Shown in pieces: positions 46,101 to 57,700 of a stretch of 64,000 nt of DNA. A program made the position numbers and the translations under genes. This stretch comes from Strigamia acuminata (Eukaryota > Arthropoda > Chilopoda > Geophilomorpha > Linotaeniidae). The notes under the pieces are model-generated. The model searched no databases. It saw only the letters and a program-made list of their open reading frames with translations, and had not been told where the DNA came from. Position 1 is the first letter of the stretch; each line of letters opens with the position of its first letter. The DNA is taken from positions 21,664,427-21,728,426 of the forward strand of contig OX442315.1 of assembly GCA_949358305.1 (NCBI GenBank), written 5' to 3'.

Positions 46101-49100
46101 GGCGCTTATTTAATTTGTCAAGATGTCACGTCCATCACAATCATGACTCAAACATGACGATGTCGCACCGCTTCCATCTCTATCAAACATATTTTTTCAA
46201 CTACCCCTCACCCACATCACCTTCCTTTCCTTCCCGAACCGTTCGCGCCAGTGTTAACATCTCTTTTTTTTTTCTGTGCGAGGAGGAAAACTTTCCATTT
46301 TGGAATTTATATTTTTGTAACTGTCTCGATATTTAGCTCGTGCCACTTGTTTTCTATTTAACCTTTTGTTTAACATCGTTTTGCTTGCATGGTGGTAGCT
46401 CTCATTTCCTCAATTCTCTCCCATACCAATTCTTAGACACTCAAAACTAACGGTCAGCAGCCCACGTCTCACTTCCGGAATCAAGACCCCAAGTTTCCGT
46501 TACTGATCCCTCCGATTGCTGGCCAAGATTACGAACAGTCTTCCACTTGCTTCCTCATTCAGGAAACAATAGCCTTTAATCGCACTACTTTTACATTAAA
46601 GAGAACTGTCATCTCAATTAAGTGTACCGTACATTCACATTAATAACGCCAACAAATGGTGTTTTTAGGATATCTGCGGTCAGAAGATGATTATAGCCTA
46701 AATCCCTTCAAAATTGCACCAATTACGAAGTATATATTTTTTTTTAAATATAGAAAATCCACTTCTCACAATGTTCAAAAATATATTTTATAATATAGAC
46801 TAAAATGTACAGAATTTTGCAGAATTGGTAACTATATTATTTGTGCATTTCGTAATGCGTTTGAAAAAAATGCATTGACAAATAAAAATATTTGGAAGGC
46901 ATTTGCAAACCAATAGCATGAAAAAATGTATTCCAATAAATACATTTCAAAGTACATTGCAATATATTGTAATGTATTTGAATTCCGGCAAGCAAAAGAT
47001 AATTAAGGTCCTTTTGAAGATGCAGATTCGACCGCATCTATTGTTGTTTAAGAATCTTTTGTCCCTTTTTTCGGACACTACAAAGTACAAACTGTGCCTC
47101 AAGGTAGTTGTGTAGTCAGTAAATGGCTTTAGGGTGACATGTTGAAAGTCCATTACGTATGTAACAATGAAATGATTTTCCTTTAGTGGTGCAATTATAG
47201 GAGACAATTCACTTGTCATCCGACAGGTCCATTCCTCTTTGTTTGCACTTAACCCCGGTCCAGCGCCTTCACAAAGGGCCTTCGAGAAGAAGAAAAAAAG
47301 TCGGGAGGTACCCTTTTGCTCATTTGGTTCAGTGTTTGCTTTTGTTGGCACATGTGCAGTGGCAGTGTAAGAGGACGACGGCCATCTTTCAATTTGTCAG
47401 GTGCTAGGACGTGTGTGAATTTATTAGCTCCAAGCTGGTCCATGATCCCGGGATGCCTCTTGCGGCGTTGACCTCGTAATGACCAAAGACATTCGTCTTC
47501 ATTGGCTTGACGCGACCCGACCAAGGGGTTCGCTTTACCGATCACTAATCCTCCCCCAAAGCAAAATCAATAGACCGCCCGTGGGTATCACTCACAAACT
47601 AATGCCAGTCGATGGAAGTCCTCGGCTTCCAAATAATCCTTTATACTCATAAACTTTCAAACGTGAAATAATGTTGTGGAGGGACTAGTTAACTTTTTAA
47701 CGCGACGTTTAAAATTTGCTGATTAAAGATGCGAGTTAACTCTATTAATTAAATTTTTATTTTTTTAATGAAAAAAATTAAGATTGTGAAAAAATAAAAA
47801 ATTACACGACCATTAAACATTGTGCTGTCATTTTAAATCGTCTTTTTTGCTTCTTCTTGTCTCCCGACACAATGAACTGAGAGATGTAAAGGGAAAAAAA
47901 TTGAATTTATCGCAGCTAGTAGCAAGCAGCAGCACAAGCGGCTTGCCTTATTCCATTAATTAAGTTTCTCCGTTTGCTGCATGGGGTGCTGTACTACATG
48001 ACGGATGGCATGGAATGGGCTAATTACGCGTCCAATTCAGACGCAAAAGCCTTGGACAAAGCGCCTTACGCCGAGCCCCAGCGACCCCGTAGCTGCTTGT
48101 AATTGTTTCTTTGTAAAGTGGGCTCGCGAATAAATTTGCGGTTAGGGCTCCGTCATTTGTTTCCAAGTTCCGGTGTAATCCCCTCTCTTACGAGCAACTC
48201 GGATGCGGCACTCGTTTACTACAATATGGCCTGTTTTAATGTAATTAACGCCTCGTTTTCATTTTGGAGAAAATCAACAGACATTAAATTAAAGAGGTGC
48301 TTTGGTTTGGATGCAAAAATCTTTTTTTTTTCTTTTTTTTTTTTTCTTTAAATTAATTACGGTATTGCATCATGACTTGGGCCTTGTAAAGAGAAATTGT
48401 TGTTCTCATTCTTCATCCTAATTAGGTCATCAGTCGTTGAAAAAAAATTTAATTAACTACTTGGGGGATAAAATGGCGGATAAGTTTCATCACTTTGATG
48501 AATTCAGCAACACGAAATATATCAAATGAAACTAGTAAAGAAGTCTAATACTAACCTTATAGGAAAAAAGTGCTAATTGAGGAGAATGAGACCTCAACTA
48601 GCCGCGGAATCCCCAGTGCCTCCAACGAAGGGTGATTTGTCTTCATTTCAGCTTGAAGGGAGTTCTGTGTCAGAATTTGCGTCCACCAAAAAGCTCGGTC
48701 CCACAACTGAATCCCTCCTCCTGGTGGAGAGTGCAAAGTGAATCAATCATAGACAAAGGGGTCTTGATGGACAACCCCTCTGTATATACACCAGCATTTA
48801 TCAGTAAAAGACGCGTGAGTGCAGCCATGAATGCAATGTTTTTTACTTTTACCAACGAATACAATGAAAAATAGGTTTAGAATTTTTACACACATTGTTT
48901 TATATGTAAAATGTTGATAATAACAGGTTACGAGTACATTTCATGCTGCTAAATATTGTCTTATTCATTATTTAGAGGGAAAAAAATAATTCAGATTATA
49001 TTAAAACGCATATTGTGCTGACTGTTTACTTTTTAGTGGCCAATAAAATGAGTGTATAAAAGAAAGTTGGGGAAAAAAATAGCATTTTGCATTTCATATA

Positions 49101-49891
49101 TCAGGCAGTTTCCACTTTTTTATTTTTATTATTTTCCGAATAGAAAGTGTCTTATTCACGTTCGGTATTACTTTTTTTTATTCTGATATATTCACAAACT
49201 GAGTAAAAAAAAAATAAGTCTCTCGCCCCTTTGTGAGGAGCTCAAGATGCACGTTGACGCTCATATCTTCACGTTTTCCTTCTTGATGGCGGCGATTGGT
49301 CAGGAGGATGACGCCACGCCTGTAAGAATATTATATTTTCCCCTTTGCTATCACTGGTATATAAAATCTCATCAGTATTTGGTCACGCAACGTGAAATAA
49401 ATATGCACGAGCTTTACAATGACACCTATAGCCACAATGCGGTTCAATGAAAAAGTGAGAAAAGGGGGAAATGGAGAAAGAGAAGGAAAGGGGTCATCAG
49501 AGACCACCAACAGACGCGGTATAAGATTGGAGCGTTCGAATCGGAATTTCGTATTAAGGTCGTATCAAACCGACTTGGTTTTTCCATTTCAACAGCCGAG
49601 GAAATTTTTTTTTATTTTTTTTTATTTATTTATTTTTTATAACGGTGCAGAGGCTTCCCAAAAAAGAATTGAGATCAAATGGCGGAAGAAAAGCCATCGA
49701 TTACAATTTTTTTTTCTTTTAAATTGCAATTTTTTTTTATTCAGTTAGCCCGAAAAATAAGAAACAAATCAGTTTAGAGATAATTGTTATTGAAACTATA
49801 ATTTAAAATATTGCTCCAAATAAAAACTCATTAAGAAGCAATGTAGCGAAGAATACTTTTTTGTTTTAAGGGGTAGCTTTGTTTTCCTATG
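40117..49891. other. Gene-poor region, no gene recognised
   Basis: 9.8 kb without a supported coding sequence or RNA gene. The background is AT-rich with a 26-base poly-T (44178-44203). Islands of higher complexity and GC stand out at about 40410-40560, 41400-41770, 44850-45250, 45580-46130, 47200-47560 and 47960-48260. A TATA box and initiator pair lies at 41720-41753. These islands could be enhancers or promoters of a flanking gene, or exons of a non-coding RNA. ORFs in them overlap in several frames without a consistent coding signal. Confidence 0.4.
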
Positions 49892-50910
49892 TGTAATGAG
49901 CTCAAATTACTGTGAAGAATATTAACAATAAAACTAAACTCATTGATGCCGTGCCAGGACTTATACAAATACTTCTCAAAATAACTTAATATTAACTCAA
50001 ATGATAGGAGAAATAATGACTCAATTATTTCTCAATTAACAGACGATTTATTCAAACTTAGAATAAACACTAAATCAAATACAAGATATTAAAATACGGA
50101 TATTATTTTGTGATAAAATGATAAATTAGATGACTGAAGAAATAATTTACTAAGAGAAATATAATTAAAAGCAAAGGAAAACGATAAAGAATCCAGTCGA
50201 TTCGACGACTCCACTTCTCGGGAACGCCGAACGCTTGGATTCGCTTCACTCGACGCTCGGCTCGGCCTCGACGTTTCTTCAACACGGACTCAATTCCGTT
50301 CCAACTACTTCCTCGTGACTCGTTCGGGCTCAATCCCGCTCTCCTCGTCCTCTCCAGGTCGCAACGTCGTCGTCGCGGCGTCGTTGCGGCTGATTCCGCC
50401 TAACAATCTCTCACACTCGCGCTCACTTCGCTTCGTCGCGAGTGAGAAATCTCAGTCCAACAATGGCTGTTGGCCGAGAATAGAAATCCCTCCAAACAAT
50501 ACTTGTTTGGCAAGATGAAACTCCCACTGTCACTAACTGAAGTAACAGCAAGAAATATCTCACAAATTGGTCTGGCAATTCGCAAGACTGAGTCCAAATA
50601 CTCTGACAATCATTCACTAAATCCGCTTGTAGAATGGTGTTTTCTCAGGAAGATTTTGGTGACTGGTTGCTCTCAAAGTAAGTTTCAAACTGAGGAGTTT
50701 TTCTGCTCCTCACAGGAAGTGTTTCCTGCTCCGGGAGGTTGCGGGCTGGTTTCCTTGGCGACCACCCACAATTCCTCCCACCCTGCCTAACTCCCTTTAT
50801 CTAGACAGGAAATCATAAAAAATATAAAATAAAATAAAACAATCTCCAATTTAATATTTTATTTCGGGCTCATTCCCGACACTTCATTAGTGACCACTAG
50901 GGTCACTACA
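49892..50910 (-). repeat. 3' LTR of element B
   Basis: 1019 bp. On the minus strand it begins TGTAGTGACC and ends CTCATTACA. The inner border is set by the purine tract, the outer border by comparison with 63737. A GC-richer stretch lies at about 50190-50420. Confidence 0.88.
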
Positions 50911-50924
50911 CCTCCCCTCTTTTT
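50911..50924 (-). other. Polypurine tract of element B
   Basis: Minus strand AAAAGAGGGGAGG directly before the LTR's TGTAG. Confidence 0.75.
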
Positions 50925-50954
50925 AGGAAGGTTCTCCGATTCTTCCTTCACTTC

Positions 50955-53900
50955 TCACTTCTCGATTCGGAAAACTGACTCCGGAGTTGGAGCTTCGCTT
51001 TCGGAAACCGAAAATTTTGGCAGATGCTGGGTTGGTCCCGAGGTGGCGCCATTGTTGACATGGAGCCAGACTTCTTTGATGAACTTGGTCCTCGGGAATA
51101 CTCGGTCATAATCGATGTCATATTTTTCGCGGGATCCGGTGGGTGGTCTCCGCACCGCAACTAGTCGTTGATGCTGAATTATGCGTTTAGGCTCTCTGAC
51201 AGCATTCTCGAGCCACTTCAATGCCTCATGGCATAACGTCGCATTATAGATAAGTAGAGTTCGCGCGTATTCGGGGAATCTCAGACCTGGATACAACTGT
51301 TTTATTTTCCTGTAGTCTTGGTTTGGATTCTTTTTCGTCCCTTTAGTGGCTGCCGAACTTCTGCCAGACGCTGTTTTTTGCGAGCTTCCACTAGCTCTAT
51401 TTAAGGGCTCATTCCCTTCGACATCAAACATCTCAGTATCGGTGGTCAATTTCAACTCAACATCGGATTCTGGAGCTATTGCTTTTTTGGTTGGCTGGTG
51501 GCTCGGCGTGGCAGTCATAAAGACTGTGGGCACCGCCCCTCCCGCTGCTGGTGGGTCAGCCACTTGTTGCGCACACGTCCCAAAATTCCGTTGCAGTTGC
51601 AAACTCTGTCTTCTCAGAATCCATTCGCCCCGCAGTCTCAGCATGCACTGCCCCGATGTTTCTCCCGTTTTAAAAACTTCTCGTTCCAATTGGGCCCGGA
51701 TGACAGGTGGGTCTCCCAATACTGTTTTCCAGCTGTCGAGCAACTCGGGTGGGATGCCCATTGCTGACGTCCATAGGAAACTTGCGGCGATCAACGATGC
51801 TTCGACCGCTTGGAAAACTCCTGGAAACAAAAGTCTTATTAATGCCACTGACATTTGCACTTCGAACCAAGCTAGCCATTCTTTGGTTCTCAATTCGGTG
51901 GGTTGGGCGATGAAGGCTTGAGCGCATCTCCGTCGTTCATTTAGTGACTCTGCTAATTGGGCTTGCTGATACTCGTCCATTGTCGGGGTCAGAAGTCCTT
52001 GGTTACATAACGGAAATTTCAGATACATCGTCCACAGCTGTCGATAGTATTTATCAAAATCTTCGGCTAATTTGACTGATGGGTCTATCGTGTACATCAC
52101 GGTGGCTACTGATGGAATTGGCAATGATAAGTCCGTTTGGGGAATTGGTTCCGTAATTGGTTGCAAGTGAGGGTGAGGCACTCCCAAGGCGGCACTCGGC
52201 GTAGCTTTTGGTTGTACCTTCCTTGGATCTCGCATCCTCGGGCGCAGTATTCGCGATGGTCCTTTTTTCCGCGCTGGTTCCCTTGCCCTTTTCTCCCATG
52301 CCTGGGCTAAGGCCTCGTCAAGAGTCGGCAACTCTCGGCAGCTGGAAATCTCCGGTGATGACACTCGCGGCGTTGGCGTTGGTGGGCACGTGGTTGGAGT
52401 CCAGGTAATAGGAGTGTGCGCACTCCGTGGTGGTGTCTTTGGCGCCTGGTCCGATCTTGGAGGGGTGGCCGGCGGTGGTTTCTGCACTTCCTGCTGTCTT
52501 GGCGGGGTAGTAGGTGGTGTTCGTGGCCCTCTTTTGCTAGTTTCACCTCCCTGTTGTTTTTCAGTGTCGTGTATGACTGTCGCTGTTGGCTCCCGTTCCT
52601 CCAAAATACGAACCGTCGTTTCAGCCAATTGCTGCTCTTTCTCCGAATCAGGCGATGGCGAACGTTGACACTCGTCCATTACCACGTATTGATCTAGCTC
52701 CATCTCGTGTGCCGTCAAATACTCGTCCGACGAACTTCTGCGAATTTGCACCTGTAGTGTCTCATCTTTACTTGCCGAAATTGTCACTTTTCTTGCTGGG
52801 CGCATTTCTGAATAGCGGTGTGACGACCGTGGGCGCTTCTTTGTCCGCTCAATTCGATTTCCTTCGGCTGACGGACGCTTCTCTGTTGCTCGGTGGTGTC
52901 TAGGTACGTATTCTTGCTCTGTCGTTTCGTGTCGCCTCGAATTCCTTTTCGGACTTATTTCCGAGCTTCGTTGATGCCTCTTTACTTCCCTCTCTGAATC
53001 TTTGTCTGTTCGACTTAATCTTTTCTCCATTTGCGTTTGACGAGAGAAATATTGCCGTCTTGGACTTTTACTCCTTCGTCGGGGACTTTCTTTTCTATCT
53101 CGACTTTGACATCTTCTCGGACTTATTTCCGCACTTCTGTACTCTTTTCGCCTAGATCTGAATTCCCTGGTATAATATTTTGGGCTGATTCTTCGAGGAG
53201 GAGTTGTCCTTTTGTGTCTCTCACTCCTGGAGTAACGAAGGGCTCCTCGTGATCTGGCTTCTCTTCCTCGCCGTTTGGTTTCCTCTTCTTCCGTTCTGAC
53301 ACATTTCAGAAACTCCACTTCCTCGTGCAATTCCTTCACCGTTTCTTCTGCCGCCTGCTCTAATGCTGCCTCCCACTCGTCCTGCTCCTGCCGCTGTTGT
53401 TTGGCGTACACGAGTGGTCCAAAATCCTCGGCTTGCGGCTCACCTTCTAAATTGAGCGGTGTGATGTTTTGGCCAATGAGTCCCGTCATATGGAGTTGGT
53501 GCATCTTGTACTGACTCTTTATGAAGTATGGCGGCTCTTTATCTAACTCCGGGGAAGGCAATAAGGCCTGAGCTTCGAGGTAAGCTGTCTTCTCCTCCAT
53601 ATATTTAGCCGCTACTTCTGGTGCTCCGGCTTTCAGCTTTGCCATCACCTCTTCCACGAATTTAAATTTGTTTGTCGCAGGATTCTGGTATATTTTGAGA
53701 TCGGCTGCTTCCTCCTCTTCTATTGGATATTCGTCCCCTATCATCTGGTTCCAAATTGGGCCATGTGTGTCCTCTGTAATTGGGATCTGTCTCAAAACTT
53801 CGTGGAAACATGTTTTGAATCCTTTGAATAATCGTTTCGTCGTTCCCCAAAATCTTTGAATTGCTGTTGTGAAGGCTTTGCGTGCTTGAAATGCTGTATA

Positions 53901-54002
53901 ACCTCTCTCAACGAATTCTCTCTTGTATCTATATGGAATTCTCCCTCGATGGATATTCCTTGGCAACCTAGCCGCTCTCGAAATTCTTCCCCACGACGCC
54001 AT
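50955..54002 (-). CDS. ORF3 of element B: conserved non-envelope protein downstream of pol
   Basis: 1015 residues from ATG at 54002, ending about 45 nt before the LTR. A good acceptor (TTTTATACAG at 54025-54015) lies 12 nt upstream of the ATG, so translation from a spliced RNA is likely. Regions: basic, arginine-rich N-terminus (1-70); helical acidic part (90-240); RS-rich domain about 240-400 with many SPRR and RRRS words and a KKRPR nuclear-import-like run; proline-rich TPP repeats 490-550; conserved C-terminal half. Blocks shared with ORF3 of element A: LFPG 725, LWTSAMG 743, GETSGQC.LRLRGEW 780, LYPG...ARTLL 903-917, VWLHVNNGATSGP 978-990. There is no signal peptide, membrane span or enzyme motif. 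RS domains occur in splicing and nuclear RNA proteins. The function is unknown. Confidence 0.85.
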   Translation of the reverse strand: MASWGRISRAARLPRNIHRGRIPYRYKREFVERGYTAFQARKAFTTAIQRFWGTTKRLFKGFKTCFHEVLRQIPITEDTHGPIWNQMIGDEYPIEEEEAADLKIYQNPATNKFKFVEEVMAKLKAGAPEVAAKYMEEKTAYLEAQALLPSPELDKEPPYFIKSQYKMHQLHMTGLIGQNITPLNLEGEPQAEDFGPLVYAKQQRQEQDEWEAALEQAAEETVKELHEEVEFLKCVRTEEEETKRRGREARSRGALRYSRSERHKRTTPPRRISPKYYTREFRSRRKEYRSAEISPRRCQSRDRKESPRRRSKSPRRQYFSRQTQMEKRLSRTDKDSEREVKRHQRSSEISPKRNSRRHETTEQEYVPRHHRATEKRPSAEGNRIERTKKRPRSSHRYSEMRPARKVTISASKDETLQVQIRRSSSDEYLTAHEMELDQYVVMDECQRSPSPDSEKEQQLAETTVRILEEREPTATVIHDTEKQQGGETSKRGPRTPPTTPPRQQEVQKPPPATPPRSDQAPKTPPRSAHTPITWTPTTCPPTPTPRVSSPEISSCRELPTLDEALAQAWEKRAREPARKKGPSRILRPRMRDPRKVQPKATPSAALGVPHPHLQPITEPIPQTDLSLPIPSVATVMYTIDPSVKLAEDFDKYYRQLWTMYLKFPLCNQGLLTPTMDEYQQAQLAESLNERRRCAQAFIAQPTELRTKEWLAWFEVQMSVALIRLLFPGVFQAVEASLIAASFLWTSAMGIPPELLDSWKTVLGDPPVIRAQLEREVFKTGETSGQCMLRLRGEWILRRQSLQLQRNFGTCAQQVADPPAAGGAVPTVFMTATPSHQPTKKAIAPESDVELKLTTDTEMFDVEGNEPLNRASGSSQKTASGRSSAATKGTKKNPNQDYRKIKQLYPGLRFPEYARTLLIYNATLCHEALKWLENAVREPKRIIQHQRLVAVRRPPTGSREKYDIDYDRVFPRTKFIKEVWLHVNNGATSGPTQHLPKFSVSESEAPTPESVFRIEK

Positions 54003-54013
54003 GGCTTCTTGGG

Positions 54014-54746
54014 TCTGTATAAAACATTATTAAATTCAATTTTCTCTCAAATTCATTGTATTTTATCTTTCTCTGATGTGTGTGTTATTTTTGCGTATTT
54101 ATCTCGATTTTGAGTTTTATTATTCTAAATTTTCTCACAAGATGGCGCTCCGTGCTAATTTTTTGTGATAGGAGTCCTTTTTATACCACTCTTTTGCAAT
54201 TTTTGGCGAATAATTAGCACTTTCGTCATATAAAACCAGTTATTTACGTGATAACTAATTTTATTTTAACTTATTTCAAGACATTCGACTCCTTTTCATT
54301 TTAAATCGTGATTTCGCCGAACTTGTCACGTTGTAACGACATATTTCGTTCCGTCATTTCCACGAATACTTTAAGCACTTTCAAATAACACACCCGATGA
54401 GAGAAAATACTTCCTTATTCATTTATATTTTCGACACATTTCGATTTTTACTACCTCACTGTGGTCCCGTCTTTTCGGTGGTGGTGATTTCCGTGGTTCG
54501 AACATCTTGAGATGAACTTCCGCTTAATCGGACCCTTCTTTCACTTGGCTGCACACTTTTTCTTCGTTTTTTGGTCGTTCTTCCCTCTTATTCTTACTGC
54601 CTTGTTGTTAAAATCCGGGATGACTTTCTTAAACTTGCTATTGTTTTGATGTCAAGTTAACAAGTGAGATTCGCCTCGACCAATCACGTTCGAGCTGCGA
54701 CGTCGTCCACTTCCGGACTCCCGAGTGACGTCGCTACCTTCTATTT
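54014..54746 (-). promoter_or_regulatory. Spacer between pol and ORF3 of element B, with candidate leader exon and intron
   Basis: A GTAAGA donor at 54597 (minus) and the acceptor at 54015 would remove a 583-nt intron and join a non-coding leader directly to ORF3. A TGACGTCG site (54726-54733) sits near the pol end, comparable to the CRE-like pair in element A. Whether transcription starts here or the RNA is spliced from the LTR transcript cannot be told from sequence. Confidence 0.35.
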
Positions 54747-57700
54747 TTAGAGGTAGTCTGGAGGCTTAATCCTCCCCCTATCTCGAAGTGAATATTTCTT
54801 CAAGATAGCTTTTTTCTTGATTTTTCCTGGTTGTTTTTCACGCAAATCTTGATAAAATTTCTTTATTTTCTTCTTTTCTACCACTCCTCCCCTCTTTTTA
54901 GAAAAAGACGCAACTTGTTCATCTGTTTCTAAACTTAAGTCCCGTGGAAAAAGTGGCAATCTTTCTTGCGTGTTGTCATTGGAATTTACATCCAACTCCT
55001 CGTCGCTCTCCAAATTGTTATCCTTTTCACCGCTTCTTTGTTTACTTGAAACTTGAGAACTCACGCCTGCTGTGTCTGAACCTGACAAATCCTGTAATTC
55101 CAGTTGTTGTTGTGATGTTTGTGGATCCTGCAAACTTTGTGTGTTATCCAAAGTGTGAGATTCTTGTGCATCTTCTAAATTTTGCGAATCTTGCAAACTT
55201 TGTGTTTGTTTCAAAGTTTGTGATTCCGCTGAATTACTATTATTCATCCGACTCATTTCAGTGGTCTGCGAATTTGCTGTCTCCGTATTTTCTTGTGTTT
55301 CGGATGTTGTTGGCTCATCAAATAATGTATTAATTATTTTTCCATTCGGATTGCTCTGAGTTTGATCCTTTTCCCAAATTTCTTGATTAAATTCCGGGAA
55401 ATAAGGTGATAATTCGGACATGTGAATGGAGCGAAAGATCTTATTATCTTTTAGCCGTCGCAGCTTCACTGCTCCTCCTTGGTGGACTTGGATGATCACA
55501 TATGGTCCGCTCCGCTTGTCGGATAATTTCGCCGAAATCCCTTGTGACGCTTTTGATAATGGGTGATCATCTTTCCATACCAAATCATTTGTTTTAAAGT
55601 CGTCAAACTTTTTATCCATCTTGTGATTTTGCACTCGTTCGCGCAAGTCGGTTATGTGCGCCATCATATGGTGATATGTATCTCTAATTATTTTCTCCAG
55701 TCGTTGGATGTAAATATGTGGCTTATTTGGGTCTATTTTTGCAATTCCATCCAAAATCCTTGGATCCCAAGGAATCCTAAATTCTCTACAGCAATTCAAG
55801 TATGCTGGAGAATAATCGCGGCCTGTTGTTGCCGTTGTGCGTATGCTAAACGCAATTTCTCTTAAATATGTGTCCCACCTTTTGTGAATATCTGTGAAAA
55901 TTGACAAAATATACTTTAAATCGCGGTTGGTCCTTTCTACCGTGTTGGCCTGCGGATGATATGGCGACGTAAATCGCGGAGTAATTTTGAATTTTCTACA
56001 GAATTCGTGGTATATTCGGGCCTTAAATTGCGGGCCGTTATCTGACACGATTCGGAGCGGGAATCCCCATCCCATACACGTGTTGTACAGACAATCCGCT
56101 ATATCTTGTGCGACGGGGTCGGATAATGGGTAAAGTTCCGGCCATCTGGTGGCTATATCCAAAATTACTAAAATGTAATTGTTTCCTTCATCAGTTCTAA
56201 TCAATGGCCCTACCAAATCTATACTTAGACACTCAAAAGGTGCGTATGGGCCAATCTGTGCTGCTTCTACTCGTGTTTTAGTCCGAGGTTTACACGCCTG
56301 ACACCGCGGACAGTGTTTAATAAATCTGGTGGTGTCACGTTTGATTCCGTCCCAGGTATAAATCTGACGCATTCGATAAAGCGTCCTCGCAATTCCGCAA
56401 TGGCTTGCGAGTGGGTGGCCGTGCATTTGCCATAACACTCGGAATCTTAGTGATCTCGGTATCACGACCTTCAGGGCTCGCGAATCCTCGCTTAAATCAT
56501 CTGACAATGTTGGATGGTATTTTAATAATAAATCCTCTTCTAACATGTGTTTAGTCGCCAAAATGCGATAATTCTTCTTTTGTAATGGTGTTGTTACGTA
56601 AGCTGGGAATTGTTCTGTCTCGAGGTAGTATCGCATTGATTGGCAATGGCGATCCTTTTTCTGATGCTCTATAATTTCGTCGCGTGTCGGAGGCATGCAG
56701 TCGGCTTGCTCCGTGACTTTTGCAATAAATGCTGTCACCATTTCGCATTTGGAAGTCGGCAAATATTGAACTTCTTTAATTTCCGGACTTAATTCCGACT
56801 CTTCTGCCGGCGCATTATGCATGTAACTCCAATATGCCGTGACTTGCTCGTCTACTAATCGTTCTTCATCCGACTGAGGTTTTGGCAACTGATTCCAGTT
56901 ACCCACGACCCATTTTCGTGGTTCTGTCGGACAGTATTTTAAGTCACCGTCGGCTTCTCCCGTCTCTTCGTTGTCGCAGATGAGTTGAATTGGTGCTCTA
57001 GATAATGCGTCTGCTAATGTGTTGGCAGTCCCCTTCAAATATTGGATTGTAAAATTATAAGACATCAATTCCATCTGCCAACGAGCAAGACGTCCAGCTG
57101 GCTCTTCCAGTCGCATCAACCATTTTAGCGCCTCATGATCCGTCTGCACGACGAAACTTGTGAACTCCAAATATGGTCTAAATTTTCGGAGCGCCCAAAT
57201 TACCGCCAAACATTCGAGATCCGTGGCGCCGTAATTAAGTTCTGCCTGTTGCAGACATCTACTGAGGTACACACACGGTGATTCAATCATCTGTCCATCA
57301 ATTTCTTTGATCTGCATCAAGGCCGCACCCAATCCTTTCTTACTCGCGTCTGTCCTTACGATGAATGGTTGGTGTAAATTTGGCAAGTGCATAGTTTTGG
57401 CGTCGGTCAGTAATTGCTTAATGTTATCAAAAGCAACTTGGTGTACTTCCTCCCAAATAAATTCTATCCCCTTCTTCAGGAGTGGGCGTAGAGGTTCGGC
57501 CACCGTGGCCAAATTCTTGAGAAGTCTATGAAAAAAATTGACCATGCCAAAAAATCGTTGTAACTCTGTCAAATTTTTTGGCGCTGGAAATTCCTTTATG
57601 GCCGCTACTTTGGCTGGGTCTACGCTTAAGCCGTTGATTCCAAGTTTGTACCCTAGAAATTTTAGTTCCTTCCTGCAGAATTTTGACTTTGTTGGGTTTA

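Noticed and set aside
49247-49335. Short exon-like ORF starting MHVDAHIF and ending at a GTAAGA
   Set aside because: Too short, no family resemblance and no partner exon; noted only as a possible promoter-proximal stretch.
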